This document shows positions 49,776-59,084 of a stretch of 64,000 nucleotides of DNA, one piece after another (the stretch's first letter is position 1; the number at the start of each line of letters is the position of its first letter). The stretch spans positions 62,001 through 126,000 of the forward strand of contig CAVLAO010000002.1 in the NCBI GenBank assembly GCA_963660915.1, read 5' to 3'. This DNA comes from UMGS1766 sp963660915. GTDB taxonomy: Bacteria; Bacillota; Clostridia; Oscillospirales; Oscillospiraceae. The translations under genes were made by a program, and so were the position numbers. The notes beneath the pieces were generated by a model. It made no database searches. It was not told where the DNA came from and saw only the letters and a list, made by a program, of their open reading frames with translations.

Positions 49776-51773
49776 GTGGCGAAAAAAGAAAAGATCCGTC
49801 AGTTTCTCCCGGTTAATCTGCAGGAGATGCGGGATCGGGACTGGTATTGGTATGATTTCCTAATGATTACTGCGGATGCCTATGTGGATCATCCCACATT
49901 TGGGGCTGCCGTGATATCCCGTGTTTTAGAAGATGCAGACTACCGCGTGTGTATGTTGGCCCAACCCAATTGGCGCACGGTGGAGGATTTTATCCAGTTT
50001 GGAAAACCGAGGTTGGGTGTTTTTATTTCCGGAGGGAATCTGGATTCCATGGTAGCGCACTACACTGCGGCAAAAAAACGCCGCAGTGAAGATCTTTATT
50101 CTCCCGGACGCCGCACGGGATTGCGCCCGGACAGAGCCACAATTGTTTATGCAAACAAGGTGCGGGAGGTATTTGGCAATATCCCGGTGATTATTGGCGG
50201 GTTGGAGGCCTCGCTGCGGCGGTTTGCGCACTATGACTATTGGGAGGACAAAGTGCGACGCAGCGTGATCTTTGATGCGCAGGCAGATTTGCTTAGCTAT
50301 GGCATGGGAGAACATTCTACGCTGGAAATTGCTGCTGCACTGAAAAAAGGAACGCCGGTGCATGAAATTACCGGAGTTCGCGGTACTGCTTTCATTGCCC
50401 GTGATGCATCTGCATGTCAATTTTCGGCGGTGGAAGTTCCTTCCTTTGAAGAAGTAAGACATAATAAAACGGCTTATGCTCAGGCGAATCGAGTGGAATA
50501 TGATGAACACGACCCGATACGGGGAAAGGCTATTTTACAGCAGCATGGAGATCAGCTCCTCGTGGTCAATCCTCCTGCAATGCCGTTAACCACACCGGAG
50601 TTGGATCACGTTGCAGAGTTGCCGTATATGCGCCTGCCGCATCCTATGTATGACCGCATGGGCGGCGTGCCCGCCATTGATGAAGTGCGGTTTTCGGTCA
50701 CCCACAATCGGGGGTGTATCGGGGCGTGTTCTTTTTGCGCCATTGCCTTTCATCAGGGACGTATGATCACCTGCCGTAGTGAAGACAGCGTGGTAAGGGA
50801 AGTGGAGGCGCTGACGAAATTGCCCGACTTCAAAGGGTATATTCATGATGTGGGCGGACCAACAGCAAATTTTCGCCATCCGTCCTGCCGGAAACAGCTG
50901 AAATGCGGCATGTGCAAGGGACGAAATTGCCTTGCGCCGGAGCCATGCCCCAATTTGGATGCGGATGAATCGGACTATTTACATCTTCTCCGCCGGGTGA
51001 GGGCAGTGCCGGGGGTAAAAAAAGTATTTGTACGTTCCGGAATTCGATATGACTATATGCTGCTGGACAAAAGCGACGAGTTTTTTAAGGAACTGGTGAA
51101 GTATCACGTCAGCGGTCAGCTGAAGGTAGCACCGGAGCACTGTATTGATTCGGTTTTGGATTATATGGGCAAGCCGCATATTGAAGTATATGAACGCTTT
51201 CAGCAGAAGTACAATCAGCTCAACAATCGCATCGGCAAGGAGCAATTTCTTGTTCCGTACCTGATGAGCTCGCATCCGGGCTCCACACTGCAGGATGCGG
51301 TTGCGCTGGCGGAATACCTGCATAAAATGCACCGGCAGCCGGAACAGGTGCAGGATTTTTATCCGGTTCCCGGGACGTTGTCCACCTGTATGTACTATAC
51401 TGGGATAGACCCTATGACGATGAAGCCGGTGTATGTAGCCCGATCGCCTCACGAAAAAGCACTGCAGCGGGCACTGCTGCAATGGAAACGACCGGAAAAA
51501 CACGCTTTGGTATTGGAGGCACTGCGAAAAGCAGGGCGCAGCGATTTGATTGGCTATAAACCGGAATGTCTGATTCGGCCAAAACCAGGCCCTGCACCCT
51601 GGGAATTGGAACGGGAAGAAAAGCGAAAAAAGCGGGAACAGCAGGAAGCGCGCCGAGGAAAACAAAATCAAACCGAGGGAAGAAAACGGCGGGGGAAGAA
51701 CGCGGATGCACATCGTTCCGATGCGCATCCGCAAAAGAAACAAGGAATGCGAAAACAAAAAGGGAAACACTGA
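49776..51773 (+). CDS. ygiQ: YgiQ-family radical SAM protein
   Basis: 665 residues. The radical-SAM cluster motif is CIGACSFCAIAFHQGR near 313 (CxxxCxxC), preceded by a long N-terminal UPF0313-specific domain beginning FLPVNLQEMRDRDW. A second cysteine group (CRKQLKCGMCKGRNCLAPEPC, quoted in part) lies near 370. The C-terminal 60 residues are extremely basic (KKREQQEARRGKQNQ), perhaps nucleic-acid binding. It starts GTG behind GGAGGCGG. The reaction of YgiQ proteins is not known. Confidence 0.94.
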   Translation: MAKKEKIRQFLPVNLQEMRDRDWYWYDFLMITADAYVDHPTFGAAVISRVLEDADYRVCMLAQPNWRTVEDFIQFGKPRLGVFISGGNLDSMVAHYTAAKKRRSEDLYSPGRRTGLRPDRATIVYANKVREVFGNIPVIIGGLEASLRRFAHYDYWEDKVRRSVIFDAQADLLSYGMGEHSTLEIAAALKKGTPVHEITGVRGTAFIARDASACQFSAVEVPSFEEVRHNKTAYAQANRVEYDEHDPIRGKAILQQHGDQLLVVNPPAMPLTTPELDHVAELPYMRLPHPMYDRMGGVPAIDEVRFSVTHNRGCIGACSFCAIAFHQGRMITCRSEDSVVREVEALTKLPDFKGYIHDVGGPTANFRHPSCRKQLKCGMCKGRNCLAPEPCPNLDADESDYLHLLRRVRAVPGVKKVFVRSGIRYDYMLLDKSDEFFKELVKYHVSGQLKVAPEHCIDSVLDYMGKPHIEVYERFQQKYNQLNNRIGKEQFLVPYLMSSHPGSTLQDAVALAEYLHKMHRQPEQVQDFYPVPGTLSTCMYYTGIDPMTMKPVYVARSPHEKALQRALLQWKRPEKHALVLEALRKAGRSDLIGYKPECLIRPKPGPAPWELEREEKRKKREQQEARRGKQNQTEGRKRRGKNADAHRSDAHPQKKQGMRKQKGKH

Positions 51774-51788
51774 CAGGAGGATATAGAG

Positions 51789-52139
51789 ATGGTAAAATCA
51801 GCAGCAGAACATGTGCATCAAATGCAGGAACATATGAAAGGCGGAGAAGGAACTGTTGAAATCATCCGCACACTGCAGCCGGAAGAATACGACAGCAAAA
51901 TCAAATTACTGGGGCGACTGGTGCTTCGTCCGGGCTGCTCGCTCGGTTATCATACCCACGAGGGAGAAGAAGAAATCATTCATATCCTGAGCGGAAGTGC
52001 ACGGTATAATGACGACGGAGTTGAGAAGATTCTTCATTCGGGTGATTCCTGCGTATGCCGCAGCGGACATGGACACAGCATTGCCTGCGCAGATACAGAG
52101 AAAGATTTGGTTGTGTACGCCGTTATTGCAGAAATTTAA
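51789..52139 (+). CDS. Cupin-domain protein
   Basis: 116 residues with a single cupin barrel: motif 1 GCSLGYHTHEGEEEIIHILSG near 50-70 (quoted in part; two His and one Glu ligands) and motif 2 GDSCVCRSGHGHSI near 88. Small cupins bind metal and act as isomerases, dioxygenases or sensors; no function can be assigned. AGGAGG lies eight bases before the ATG. It is 15 bp after ygiQ, so co-transcription is likely. Confidence 0.85.
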   Translation: MVKSAAEHVHQMQEHMKGGEGTVEIIRTLQPEEYDSKIKLLGRLVLRPGCSLGYHTHEGEEEIIHILSGSARYNDDGVEKILHSGDSCVCRSGHGHSIACADTEKDLVVYAVIAEI

Positions 52140-52164
52140 AGGATGATTTTCAGCTAAAAATAAA

Positions 52165-52194
52165 TTGGACAAAAACGGAGAAAAATGCTATAAT
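52165..52194 (+). promoter_or_regulatory. Promoter upstream of the CarD-type gene
   Basis: TTGGAC at 52165-52170, an 18-bp spacer and TATAAT at 52189-52194, giving a leader of about 225 bases in which no recognised riboswitch is seen. Confidence 0.7.
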
Positions 52195-52424
52195 ATCAAA
52201 GAAAACAGCGATTCTCTCTTCAGAAAAAATAAGCTCGTTTTTTCTTGTTTGTTCCAGAGAGACCTATCTCAAACCTGATATGTTTACATAATACACAGAT
52301 GCGGTGCGGTGGTTTCCTGCGCCGATCTGTTCTGTTTTAAACTTCAAGTTGGTTTTCAATATGATGTGTGATGAGGAATACAGAACGTTTTGCCTGTTGT
52401 CGGATGGAAAGGAGTAGGAACAGA

Positions 52425-52979
52425 ATGTATCAAGTGGGAGAAAAGGTTGTTTATGGCACTACCGGTATTTGCACTGTAATGGAGATTGGACCGTTGTCCA
52501 TGCACGGGGTAGATCGGCACCGCCTGTATTATACCCTTCAGCCGATGCATCAGGGGGGCTCGGTTTACGTTCCGGTGGAAGGGCAGCAGCAGCTTTCCAT
52601 TCGTACGCCCATTGCACGGGAGGCGGCAGAGGAATTGATTTGCCGTATTGCAGAAATTGAACCGTTTCCTATGAAGGGATTAAATTATAAACAGCGTACG
52701 GATACATTTTCGGCGGCACTGCATGATAACGACAGTGAACGTCTTGTTCAGGTGATGAAAGCGGTTGTGCGGCGGAAACAAGGCTTTCGGGAGCGGCAGC
52801 AGTACAATGCAGATAATAACTTTTTGAAAAAAGCGATGAATTTGCTTGCCGGCGAGCTGGCTTATGTGTTGGACCAGTCAGTGGAGGACATGCGGGCGCA
52901 ATTAGAGAAAACGGTGCGTATTATCCCGAAAAAAAAGGATGCAGAGAACGTGGAAAAAGCGGAAGAACCTGCAGAATAA
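52425..52979 (+). CDS. CarD/CdnL-family transcription regulator
   Basis: 184 residues. The N-terminal RNA-polymerase-interacting Tudor-like domain (MYQVGEKVVYGTTGICTVMEI, then YYTLQPMHQGGSVYVPV) is followed by an all-helical DNA-contacting domain and an acidic/basic tail. CarD proteins bind the polymerase beta subunit and stabilise open promoter complexes. AAAGGAG lies ten bases before the ATG. Monocistronic with its own promoter and a terminator. Confidence 0.9.
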   Translation: MYQVGEKVVYGTTGICTVMEIGPLSMHGVDRHRLYYTLQPMHQGGSVYVPVEGQQQLSIRTPIAREAAEELICRIAEIEPFPMKGLNYKQRTDTFSAALHDNDSERLVQVMKAVVRRKQGFRERQQYNADNNFLKKAMNLLAGELAYVLDQSVEDMRAQLEKTVRIIPKKKDAENVEKAEEPAE

Positions 52980-52986
52980 TGGATTT

Positions 52987-53022
52987 CCCGGAGAGTGCAG
53001 AAGCATTTTTCCGGGTTTTTTC
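52987..53022 (+). terminator. Terminator after the CarD-type gene
   Basis: CCCGGA/TCCGGG with inner TGC/GCA, followed by six T. Confidence 0.85.
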
Positions 53023-53026
53023 ATAT

Positions 53027-53066
53027 TTAACATAGATTTTACAGTGAGTTGGTTTTATAATTTACA
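53027..53066 (+). promoter_or_regulatory. Pho-box-like repeats
   Basis: TTAACA (53027), TTTACA (53038), TTGGTT (53049) and TTTACA (53061) recur with a period of 11 bp, the arrangement of Firmicutes PhoP binding sites (TTAACA-N5 repeats). They lie 50-90 bp before the PhoB-like regulator, consistent with autoregulation. Confidence 0.65.
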
Positions 53067-53116
53067 TCACACCATTACTGTTATGATAAATTAGAATATT
53101 AAGGTGGGCTTATTAT

Positions 53117-53791
53117 ATGATTTATCTTTTAGAGGACGATGACAGCATCCGCAAATTGGTGGTTTATGGTCTGCAGAGTCAGGGGTATGAGGCGAAAGGG
53201 TTCGAAGTGCCAAGTAAGTTCTGGAAGGCAGTGGGAGAACAAATTCCGGAGCTGGTGCTGTTGGACATTATGCTGCCGGAAGAAGACGGCTTGTCTGTGC
53301 TGCACAAACTTCGTTCGGCCAGTGCCACAAAAAAAGTGCCGGTGATCATGCTGACGGCAAAAAATACGGAGTATGACCGTGTGATCGGATTGGACAACGG
53401 AGCGGATGACTTTATTTCCAAACCATTTGGCATGATGGAACTGGTTGCACGTGTGCGCGCTGTTTTGCGGAGGACAGAGCCGATGACCACCTGTACAGAG
53501 TATCGTGTCGGCACACTGTATGTATCTCCGGAGCGACATATCGTCAAAGTAGATGGAAAGGACGTTACTTTGACCTATAAGGAATTTGAGATTTTGAGCT
53601 TGTTGCTGGAGAATGCGGGCGTGGTTTTAACGCGGAACGTGCTGATGGACCGAATCTGGGGTTGTGAATTTGAACGCGAAAATCGAACCTTGGATGTGCA
53701 TATTCGGACCTTGCGTGCCAAATTAGGCGAGGCAGGGAATTGCATCGAAACGGTGAGAGGCGTTGGTTACAAGATTGAGGCGAGTGCATGA
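53117..53791 (+). CDS. OmpR/PhoB-family response regulator
   Basis: 224 residues: a receiver domain with the acidic pair LLEDDDS, phospho-Asp in LLDIMLPEEDG near 53, Thr/Lys in MLTAKNT and ISKPFG near 101; then a winged-helix domain (VTLTYKEFEILSLLLE, RTLDVHIRTLRAKLG). Pho-box-like repeats upstream suggest a PhoP/PhoB phosphate regulator, though no pst or phoU genes are in the window. The next gene, its kinase, overlaps by four bases. Confidence 0.93.
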   Translation: MIYLLEDDDSIRKLVVYGLQSQGYEAKGFEVPSKFWKAVGEQIPELVLLDIMLPEEDGLSVLHKLRSASATKKVPVIMLTAKNTEYDRVIGLDNGADDFISKPFGMMELVARVRAVLRRTEPMTTCTEYRVGTLYVSPERHIVKVDGKDVTLTYKEFEILSLLLENAGVVLTRNVLMDRIWGCEFERENRTLDVHIRTLRAKLGEAGNCIETVRGVGYKIEASA

Positions 53792-55440
53792 GGAAGAAAA
53801 TTTTCCTTTATGATTTGTTGCTGGGCGGAGTGGTAGCGATACTTTGCTGCGGCCTGTTTCTCGGTGTGCTGTATCAATACTATGAAAAGCAGGCGTTTCG
53901 TCAGCTTTCTGCAGAATCGAATTATATTGTCCACGGCATGGAACTTTCCGGTGAGACCTACTTGAATACCCTGCAGTCAGAAGATCGCGTAACATGGGTA
54001 GGGACGGACGGAGTTGTGCTCTATGACAGTGCGGCAGATGCGGCAACAATGGGAAACCATGCGAATCGAACAGAAATTGCAGAAGCGATGCAGGATGGAA
54101 ACGGACAGAGCGCGCATTATTCGGAAACATTGATGGCACGTACGCTTTATTATGCGCAAAGACTGGAAGATGGATCCGTACTGCGGGTATCCTGCAACCA
54201 AAGTACGGTTATGGCTATGCTGTTGGGCGCATGGTATCCTACGGCAGCGTTGCTGGCTGTGGTGCTGCTTTTGTGTGTGCTGATGGCATTCCGCATGGCA
54301 CATCAGATTGTGCGTCCCATTAACCGGATTGATCTGGATCATCCATCATCCGATCAGGCGTATCCGGAGCTTTCACCTCTGATTTCCCGATTGCAGCAGC
54401 AAAACCAGACCATCCGAAAGCAGATGGACGCATTGAGTCGGCAGCAAAGAGAGTTTGCAGCCCTGACGGATAATATGAGCGAGGGCTTTTTGCTGGTTGA
54501 CAGTCGGACAGAAGTGCTTTTTGGAAATCAAAGTGCTCTTCGCTTTTTGGGCGGGGGAGAGATCAAAGAACTGACCAATTTGCGTCGGGAAGGATGCCTG
54601 CCGCAGGTGATGGCGGCGGTAGAGGCTGCATTAGCCGGAGTACGAACGGAGACAGTACAGGAAATTGACGGTATTTCGTGGCAGATCATTGCAAACCCGG
54701 TTGTATCCAGTGGTCAGGTGGCTGGCGTTGCTTTGCTGGTAATGGATGTGACGGAACATCAACAGCGGGAGGCGTTGCGCAAAGAGTTCTCTGCAAATGT
54801 ATCTCATGAGCTGAAAACCCCATTGACATCGATTTCTGGTTTTGCAGAGTTAATGAAGGAAGGCATGGTGCCGCCGGACAAGGTGAAGGAATTTGCAGGT
54901 GATATTTACCGTGAATCCCAGCGCCTGATTGAACTGGTAAACGACATTATTCGACTGTCCCGCTTGGATGAAACAGACCGGGTTGAAGAATTGGACTGTG
55001 TAGATTTGCATGATCTGGCGGATGAAATTATTGCAAATCTTCGGCCTGTGGCAGAGCGGCAGAATGTTACAATGGAGTTGGAAGGCGAGCACGCAAAGGT
55101 ACAGGGCGTTTGGCAGATTTTGAATGAAATGATCTACAATCTTTGTGATAACGCAATTAAGTACAATCATCCCGGAGGTTCCGTTTGTGTCAAGATTGAA
55201 CAAAGACGGAGTGAAGCTCGCGTTACCGTCAGCGATACCGGTATCGGGATTCCTTACGCAGATCAGAAACGGGTCTTTGAACGGTTCTACCGAGTTGATA
55301 AGAGTCATAGTAAAGAGGTAGGCGGAACCGGATTGGGGCTGTCCATTGTAAAGCACGGAGCACAGTTCCATAATGCCCGGGTAGAGATGCAGAGCGAGCC
55401 CGGCAAGGGAACGGCTATAACAATTATTTTTCCGCAGTAA
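53788..55440 (+). CDS. PhoR-like sensor histidine kinase
   Basis: 550 residues. Two membrane helices (about 9-30 and 148-172) flank an extracytoplasmic sensor of ~115 residues; then a linker, a PAS domain (EFAALTDNMSEGFLLVDSRT), HisKA with FSANVSHELKTPLTSISGF (His near 338) and a HATPase with NLCDNAIKYN, DTGIGIP and GTGLGLSI. The architecture is that of PhoR/WalK-type kinases. Start ATG 53788 overlaps the regulator stop. Confidence 0.93.
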   Translation: MRKKIFLYDLLLGGVVAILCCGLFLGVLYQYYEKQAFRQLSAESNYIVHGMELSGETYLNTLQSEDRVTWVGTDGVVLYDSAADAATMGNHANRTEIAEAMQDGNGQSAHYSETLMARTLYYAQRLEDGSVLRVSCNQSTVMAMLLGAWYPTAALLAVVLLLCVLMAFRMAHQIVRPINRIDLDHPSSDQAYPELSPLISRLQQQNQTIRKQMDALSRQQREFAALTDNMSEGFLLVDSRTEVLFGNQSALRFLGGGEIKELTNLRREGCLPQVMAAVEAALAGVRTETVQEIDGISWQIIANPVVSSGQVAGVALLVMDVTEHQQREALRKEFSANVSHELKTPLTSISGFAELMKEGMVPPDKVKEFAGDIYRESQRLIELVNDIIRLSRLDETDRVEELDCVDLHDLADEIIANLRPVAERQNVTMELEGEHAKVQGVWQILNEMIYNLCDNAIKYNHPGGSVCVKIEQRRSEARVTVSDTGIGIPYADQKRVFERFYRVDKSHSKEVGGTGLGLSIVKHGAQFHNARVEMQSEPGKGTAITIIFPQ

Positions 55441-55445
55441 TGAAG

Positions 55446-55532
55446 AAAGCACAGCCTTGCGTAATACAGGCTGTGCTTTCTGAACGGATGAGACAAGAGG
55501 GACGGTTCTTTAGAAAGAGACCGTCCCTTTTG
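55446..55532. terminator. Two consecutive terminators
   Basis: Stem 1: AAAGCACAGCCT/AGGCTGTGCTTT (55446-55457 with 55468-55479). Stem 2: GGGACGGT/ACCGTCCC (55499-55506 with 55520-55527) followed by TTTT. They separate the kinase gene from the convergent HtrA-type gene. Confidence 0.85.
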
Positions 55533-55570
55533 CTGTATAGGAGAAAAAATGAAAAAGTGAAGAAGTTAGC

Positions 55571-57019
55571 TTACCAGCTGCCGGAACCACGGCGGGAAGA
55601 TCCGCTGTTTCCGTTGCCGCCAAAGAAGTAATTGAAGAATTCCTCCGGGGACATGCTGCTGTAATCCTGACTGTCTTGACTGTTGCTGTCAGAGTCGGAA
55701 TTGCTGTTGGAATCCGAGTTGGAGTTGCTGTTGCTGCTGTCGGAGCTGGTAGAATCATCTGTTGTAGGCACTTGCTCGTCCAGCGTGACGGTTATAGAAA
55801 GTGTCTCGCCATTGCGCCAGACATCCAGAGTCATCTGCTCACCGGCAGAATGGCTGTTTTTCGCATTGACCAGTTCTTCGTAGGTGGTAATTTCTGTGCC
55901 GTCCACACCGGTGATGATGTCACCGGACTGAAGACCGGCAGTCTGGGCACAGGAGCCGTCATTGACGGAATTTACGTACGCGCCGACAACCATGTTATAG
56001 CGCTGAGCATCCAGAGCTGACACAGTGGAAACGCTGATGCCAAGAGAAGGCTTGCCGGTAATATAACCATACTGCATCAGGTCGGTGATTTTGCTGGCAA
56101 CATCGGCGTAAGGAATAGCAAAGCCGATGCCTTCAATGGATGCGGCAGTGGAAGTGTAGTCATTGTTGTTGGAATACTTGGCATTGACGATGCCGATGAC
56201 CTCACCATAAGCGTTAAACAGAGGACCGCCGGAGTTGCCGGAGTTTACGGTGCAGTCGGTCTGCAGTACGTTGATTACAGAACCATCGCTCATGGAGATG
56301 GCGCGATCCAGAGCAGAAACAACACCTGTAGTGGTGGTGTTGGCCAGGGTGCCAAGTGCATTGCCGATTGTAGTTACCGTGTCGCCAACCTGAAGGCTGT
56401 CGGAATTTCCCAACACAACGGGGGTGAGACCGGTAGCGTCAATCTTCAAAACTGCGATGTCGTTGTCTTCGTCGCCGCCGACCAGGGTTGCGGCATAGCT
56501 GGTGGAATCTGAGAAGGTGACGGCAATATCAGTGGCACCGTCAATGACATGGTAGCAGGTTACGATATAGCCGTCTTCTGTGATGACAAAGCCAGTGCCC
56601 GCACCGGAACCGCTGGAGGTGGAGACTTCTACGCTGACAACGCTGCCGGAATAAGCGGCGTAAATCTGAGAAACCGACATCTGGTCACCGGCAGAAACCT
56701 GAGAAGTCTGAACATTGGTGCGGTCGCTCTGGTAAACGGTTGAAGTGGTTTGTGTAGATTGGCTGCGGCTGCTGGTAACCCAGGCAACTGCACCACCGCT
56801 GACGCCGCCGCCGACCAACGCGCAGGCAAGACAGAGAGCGGCAATGCGTGTGCCGGTCCAGCCTTTTTTAACTTTTGCATTTTTGGGCGGCTGGGGCGGC
56901 ACGGTGTTGTTGCCATAAGGGCTTCCGTGCCATTCACCGGAATAAATCGGATCAGAAGTTGGTACAGTACTGCCGGAGCCGGGCTGCTGCTCGGGACGGA
57001 ATTCATCATCTGGGAACAT
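55571..57019 (-). CDS. htrA: HtrA/DegP-type membrane-anchored serine protease
   Basis: 482 residues: a proline-rich cytoplasmic part, one membrane helix (about 57-80), a trypsin-like domain with His157 (TCYHVIDG), Asp187 (DEDNDIAVLK) and Ser263 (GNSGGPLF), and one PDZ domain (about 325-415). The tail is a Ser/Asn/Asp repeat (SNSNSNSDSNSNSD) ending FFGGNGNSGSSRRGSGSW. It degrades or chaperones misfolded proteins outside the membrane. I use ATG 57019, eight bases from AAAGGAG; the earlier GTG overlaps that site. Confidence 0.95.
   Translation of the reverse strand: MFPDDEFRPEQQPGSGSTVPTSDPIYSGEWHGSPYGNNTVPPQPPKNAKVKKGWTGTRIAALCLACALVGGGVSGGAVAWVTSSRSQSTQTTSTVYQSDRTNVQTSQVSAGDQMSVSQIYAAYSGSVVSVEVSTSSGSGAGTGFVITEDGYIVTCYHVIDGATDIAVTFSDSTSYAATLVGGDEDNDIAVLKIDATGLTPVVLGNSDSLQVGDTVTTIGNALGTLANTTTTGVVSALDRAISMSDGSVINVLQTDCTVNSGNSGGPLFNAYGEVIGIVNAKYSNNNDYTSTAASIEGIGFAIPYADVASKITDLMQYGYITGKPSLGISVSTVSALDAQRYNMVVGAYVNSVNDGSCAQTAGLQSGDIITGVDGTEITTYEELVNAKNSHSAGEQMTLDVWRNGETLSITVTLDEQVPTTDDSTSSDSSNSNSNSDSNSNSDSDSNSQDSQDYSSMSPEEFFNYFFGGNGNSGSSRRGSGSW
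55674..55745. repeat. Low-complexity repeat encoding Ser/Asn/Asp tail
   Basis: Short imperfect repeats of TTGCTGTTGGAATC-like units (minus strand: AAC/AGC/GAC codons) within the htrA gene. Length variation between strains is likely. Confidence 0.7.
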
Positions 57020-57177
57020 ATGGAACACTCCTTTATGAAATGTGGATTTACAATGAAATTACGCGGAGGAAGACAATGGGTGCAAACCATTTATTTCTCT
57101 CAGCATGGTCATTATATCGTGATAACCTTAAAATAGCTTGAAAGAGAAAAAAATAAATTGTGAATAAAAAGGAAATC

Positions 57178-57206
57178 TTGTTCGCAAAATTTCGCTTTGC
57201 TATAAT
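57178..57206 (+). promoter_or_regulatory. Promoter of the PHP-domain gene
   Basis: TTGTTC at 57178-57183, a 17-bp spacer and TATAAT at 57201-57206, 16 bases before the start codon. Confidence 0.7.
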
Positions 57207-57222
57207 AAAGGGAGGAGATTCT

Positions 57223-58098
57223 ATGGGAGTGACTATTATGTGCTGCATTGATTTGCATCTGCATACGACAGCCTCCGACGGCAGCTGCACGCCGGCTGAG
57301 GTGGTTCACCTTGCAAAAGAGGCAGGGGTGATTGCAATTGGGATCACAGATCACGATACTATGAACGGTGTAACAGAAGCCGTTGCAATGGGAAAAGCAA
57401 TCGGAATTGAGGTGCTCCCGGGTATCGAACTATCTACGGATTATTGCGGGCAAGATACACACGTGTTAGGATACGGAAACACCTTAAGCGTGAAGGGAAC
57501 GCCACTGGAGAACGCCATTCACTGGATGCAGCAGGAACGGCGGCGTCGAAATGAAAGAATTATCGAGTATATGCGCCGGGATGGGATATCCGTTACAATG
57601 GAAGAATTGATGGAGCAATACCCAGGGGCGACCATTGGGAAGCCTCACTTTGCTCAGCTGCTGATCAGCAGAGGGCTGGCAAGCGATGTGGAGGACGCTT
57701 TTTCCCGTTACCTTCACGCAGGGAAGCGCTACTATGTGCCGAGAAGTTATTTGTCTATGGAGCGGGCAGTGGAGGCAATTCGAGCCAGCGGAGGGGTAGC
57801 TGTGCTAGCGCATCCGCTGCAATACCGATACGACAGAAGAAAGCTGCATGACATGGTGAAGTATGCATCAAATGTGGGTGTCCAAGGCCTTGAGGTTTAT
57901 TATACAGGTTATGACGAGGAACAGCGAGCAGAATTGATCCGATTGGCGAAAAAATTTGACCTGGTGATTACCGGAGGAAGCGATTTTCACGGCGCAAACA
58001 AGCCTGGAATTTCGGTCGGACGAGGCGATGGCACACTGGTAGTTCCGGCAAGGTTATTGGAAGCATTAAAAAAGCGCATGGAGGAAGCAAAGTTATGA
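57223..58098 (+). CDS. PHP-domain phosphoesterase (YciV/RNase AM type)
   Basis: 291 residues. The PHP metal motifs are clear: DLHLHTTASDGS near 9-20, GITDHDTMNG near 40, GIELSTDY near 65, and later VLAHPLQY and GGSDFHGANKPG near 190 and 265. Relatives remove 5' nucleotides from short RNAs or hydrolyse 3',5'-nucleotide bisphosphates. Start ATG 57223 has GGAGGAG five bases upstream. The following FliB-like gene overlaps by four bases. Confidence 0.9.
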   Translation: MGVTIMCCIDLHLHTTASDGSCTPAEVVHLAKEAGVIAIGITDHDTMNGVTEAVAMGKAIGIEVLPGIELSTDYCGQDTHVLGYGNTLSVKGTPLENAIHWMQQERRRRNERIIEYMRRDGISVTMEELMEQYPGATIGKPHFAQLLISRGLASDVEDAFSRYLHAGKRYYVPRSYLSMERAVEAIRASGGVAVLAHPLQYRYDRRKLHDMVKYASNVGVQGLEVYYTGYDEEQRAELIRLAKKFDLVITGGSDFHGANKPGISVGRGDGTLVVPARLLEALKKRMEEAKL

Positions 58099-58982
58099 TT
58101 TGTGTTTGCCCAGATTATTTTCCTGCATTTCAGTGCGTTGCATCCCGTTGCAGACACAACTGCTGCATTGGGTGGGAAATCGACATTGACGAGCTTACCA
58201 TGGAAAAGTACCAGGCAGTAAAAGGCGCGTTTGGGGAGCGGTTGCGTCAGGGGATTGTCGGCGAGGAGCCTCATTTTGCGCTGGGAAAAGAAGAACGCTG
58301 TCCGTTTCTTAATCAAGACAATCTATGCGATATCATCCTGCAGATGGGAGAAGATGCGCTGTGCCAGATCTGTTCGGATCACCCGCGCTTCTACACATGG
58401 CTTCCGGATCGTATGGAGGAGGGACTTGGTCTGTGCTGCGAAGAGGCAGCGCGGCTGCTGCTTGAGCACAGAGAGAAAATAGAATGGATTGAGCAGGAGA
58501 TGCCGGAAGAAGAGGATTATGAGGCGGATGAGAGCTATTATCTCCTTTTACAACGGAGAAATCAAGTTTTTTCCTGCCTGCAGAACCGTGAGCAGTCTAT
58601 TCCGGAGCGGTTGGCGGCGGCGTTTGCGCTGCACGGAGCGGCGGTGGAAATAAGAGGCATCGAAGAAGATATTGCCTTTCTGAGTACACTGGAGGTGCTG
58701 GATGAGCGGTGGAGAGCGCTTTTGCAGCGTTGGGAGAAACCAAAGCCTTGGCCGACGGAAGAAATGGAGCAAATTCTGGTCTATTTGGTGTACCGGTATT
58801 ATCTCCCTGCTACCTTGAAAAAGGGGGACGCGCTGTTTGCACTGCGATTTGGAAATCTGACGTTGCGCCTCTTGTCGGGGCTTCCGGAGAAAGACCATGT
58901 CGAGTTGGTGCGAATGTGGTCTGCGGAGTTGGAATACTCTGAAGAGAATCTGGAGCGATTGGCGAATTACCTTAGTCAGTGA
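58095..58982 (+). CDS. FliB/YkgJ-type cysteine-rich protein (flagellin lysine-N-methylase family)
   Basis: 295 residues with the cysteine pattern CPDYFPAFQCVASRCRHNCC-IGW at the start, CPFLNQDNLCDI near 74 and CQICSDHPRFY near 96, matching the FliB family. FliB is needed for lysine methylation of flagellin in Salmonella, and its Cys pattern suggests an Fe-S or metal site. No flagellar genes are in the window, so another target protein is possible. It overlaps the PHP gene (ATGA). Confidence 0.8.
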   Translation: MICVCPDYFPAFQCVASRCRHNCCIGWEIDIDELTMEKYQAVKGAFGERLRQGIVGEEPHFALGKEERCPFLNQDNLCDIILQMGEDALCQICSDHPRFYTWLPDRMEEGLGLCCEEAARLLLEHREKIEWIEQEMPEEEDYEADESYYLLLQRRNQVFSCLQNREQSIPERLAAAFALHGAAVEIRGIEEDIAFLSTLEVLDERWRALLQRWEKPKPWPTEEMEQILVYLVYRYYLPATLKKGDALFALRFGNLTLRLLSGLPEKDHVELVRMWSAELEYSEENLERLANYLSQ

Positions 58983-59007
58983 GAAAAACGGATTTAAGAA
59001 TGCAGAG

Positions 59008-59025
59008 GGTTAGTTGAAAGTAACC
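59008..59025. promoter_or_regulatory. Iron-regulator operator, distal copy
   Basis: GGTTAG-TTGAAA-GTAACC matches the GGTTAG-N6-CTAACC pattern of the feo locus with one mismatch. Confidence 0.55.
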
Positions 59026-59084
59026 AAAAGAGAATTGGTTTGTTAGTCACATTTAACTAAATTAGATAAATCCTACTAAATCCC

